Shown here: positions 20,952 to 21,884 of the stretch, in pieces
Layout: every line of letters starts with the position of its first letter
Numbering within the stretch: the first letter of the stretch is position 1
Source of the DNA: Ichthyophthirius multifiliis
Lineage: Eukaryota > Ciliophora > Oligohymenophorea > Hymenostomatida
Length of the DNA stretch: 21,884 bases
NCBI RefSeq assembly: GCF_000220395.1
Contig: NW_004086212.1
Location: forward strand, 1-21,884
Reading direction: 5' to 3'
The notes under the pieces: generated by a model
What the model was told of the DNA's origin: nothing
Seen by the model: the letters and a program-made list of their open reading frames with translations, nothing else
Databases searched by the model: none
Made by a program: the position numbers and the translations under genes

Positions 20952-21560
20952 ATGGGTTGTACAACTTCATCTTAATTTAATGAAAAAAATAATTAATTTA
21001 AAGACGAATTAAAAACTAATGTTTAATAATTTATTTTAATAAAATAAGAAATAATAGTAACAAGGAATAGATTATATAAATAATTTGATATATATCCTAA
21101 AATAATACAGAAATAAATATAATCTATTCCATTTTAAAATTAAAATATATTGAAAAATCGAGATAACTCATCAAATTTAGAAATTGGATTAAATACAATT
21201 ACAATGGAAGATTTTCTAGTTATAGAAAGTAAATAAGAACAATAATTACTTGAGGCTTTTTTTTTAAAATACATGAATAATTAAAAAATGGTTAATGTAT
21301 GTAAATATTATTTATAAATAACAGAAAAATAAATAAATGAAATAAAAGAATTATATTCAATTACATCTAATATTAATGATTAATTATAAATATTCTAAGA
21401 AAAAAATAAAACAAAGAAGACTTATATTGAATAAAATAAAATTTTTATTAATTATATTTAATATTTAATTGAAAACGTTAATATAACTAAAAACCATTTA
21501 TAAGAATTATTATTAAAAACTATTGTAATGGATACTACTAATTCATAATAAGTATAATGA
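20952..21560 (+). CDS. Small protein with Met-Gly-Cys N-terminus, likely lipid-anchored
   Basis: A single open frame without introns gives 202 residues, with TAA/TAG as Gln and a TGA stop. It starts MGCTTSS: Gly2 with Ser/Thr at positions 5-6 fits N-myristoylation and Cys3 fits palmitoylation, the usual dual anchor of cytoplasmic membrane or ciliary-membrane proteins. The rest is rich in Gln, Asn, Lys, Ile and Leu, with a segment ITMEDFLVIESKQEQQLLEAFF (split here only by description) and helical, Leu/Ile-spaced stretches towards the end that could form coiled coil. A possible intron at 21290-21323 (GTTAATG...ACAG) is not needed: the frame is open through it and its length would break frame. 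I do not recognise the family. Moderate third-position bias and the strong N-terminal motif support it as real. Confidence 0.7.
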
Positions 21561-21884
21561 TTTTTTTTTTTTTTCGAAATAATTTTTTTTAATGTTATAA
21601 ATTTTAAACAATAATTTATTAATAATAAAATTTATTTTATACAAATATAAAAAAAAAAAAATAATATATAATAAAAATGTTAAAATTATTATATGTATTA
21701 ATTTTTATATTTATATATTTATTTTTTATTATAAAAATAAATCATATATTTTTATTCTGTACATATTTCTAATCTTAAAATTGATATATATATATATATA
21801 TATATATTTACTTTAAATTAATATTAAATATATATATATATATATATTTTATAATTTTTTTTTAAATTAATTTTATAAGATAAA
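21561..21884. other. A/T 3' flank with AT microsatellites
   Basis: This is the 3' flank of the Met-Gly-Cys gene. It contains a T run at about 21561-21574, an A run at 21649-21660 and AT dinucleotide runs at 21784-21807 and 21830-21846. Nothing else is visible. Confidence 0.7.

Noticed and set aside
21290-21323. Candidate intron in the Met-Gly-Cys gene (GTTAATG to ACAG)
   Set aside because: It is 34 bp, not a multiple of three, and removing it breaks the frame, while the unspliced frame runs on to TGA.
6643-21560. Pseudogene reading of the many in-frame TAA/TAG codons
   Set aside because: They sit at Gln positions of conserved proteins in every gene, so they are sense codons of the ciliate code.
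1-21884. Telomere repeats, CRISPR arrays, transposases, reverse transcriptases and virus-like elements
   Set aside because: No C4A2/G4T2-type tandem repeats at either end, no spaced identical repeats other than AT microsatellites, and no readable enzyme or capsid-type protein.

Overview
The window looks like nuclear DNA of an oligohymenophorean ciliate. It is extremely AT-rich (I estimate about 85% by eye), and every recognisable gene reads TAA and TAG as glutamine and ends only at TGA. Introns are short GT-AG introns, mostly 40-100 bp. A motile-cilium gene is present, which fits a ciliate. The very low GC and the long, nearly pure A/T spacers are more like Ichthyophthirius multifiliis than Tetrahymena, but that is an inference and I do not see telomeres or any other species-specific mark.

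I find seven genes, and only one is intact under the standard code. From left to right: (1) 2907-4790, minus, a 610-residue secreted protein with a 15-residue-period cysteine repeat, unknown function; (2) 6643-7546, minus, mitochondrial short-chain enoyl-CoA hydratase (ECHS1 type); (3) 8309-9565, plus, the proteasome-lid deubiquitinase Rpn11/PSMD14, six exons; (4) 12472-13944, plus, a PHD-finger protein, six exons; (5) 14193-16399, minus, CFAP91/MAATS1, an axonemal radial-spoke base protein, five exons with an unresolved 5' end; (6) 17203-19743, minus, a Gln/Asn-rich zinc-finger protein with many exons and one unresolved splice junction; (7) 20952-21560, plus, a 202-residue intronless protein starting Met-Gly-Cys, probably lipid-anchored.

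The hydratase and Rpn11 genes diverge from a spacer of about 760 bp; the PHD gene and CFAP91 converge on a 248-bp spacer; genes 6 and 7 diverge from 1.2 kb. There is no sign that neighbours share a pathway: this is ordinary ciliate gene order of unrelated housekeeping, ciliary and lineage-specific genes. The long spacers (1-2906, 4791-6642, 9566-12471) hold only A/T sequence and AT microsatellites as far as I can see. I saw no tRNA, rRNA, CRISPR, transposase, reverse transcriptase or virus-like element.

The points most worth a second look are a cysteine-to-proline change inside the otherwise canonical Rpn11 metalloprotease motif; two introns in unrelated genes carrying nearly the same T10-A18/19 foldback directly at the acceptor; a base-composition gradient along genes; and the two genes whose models cannot be completed from sequence alone.
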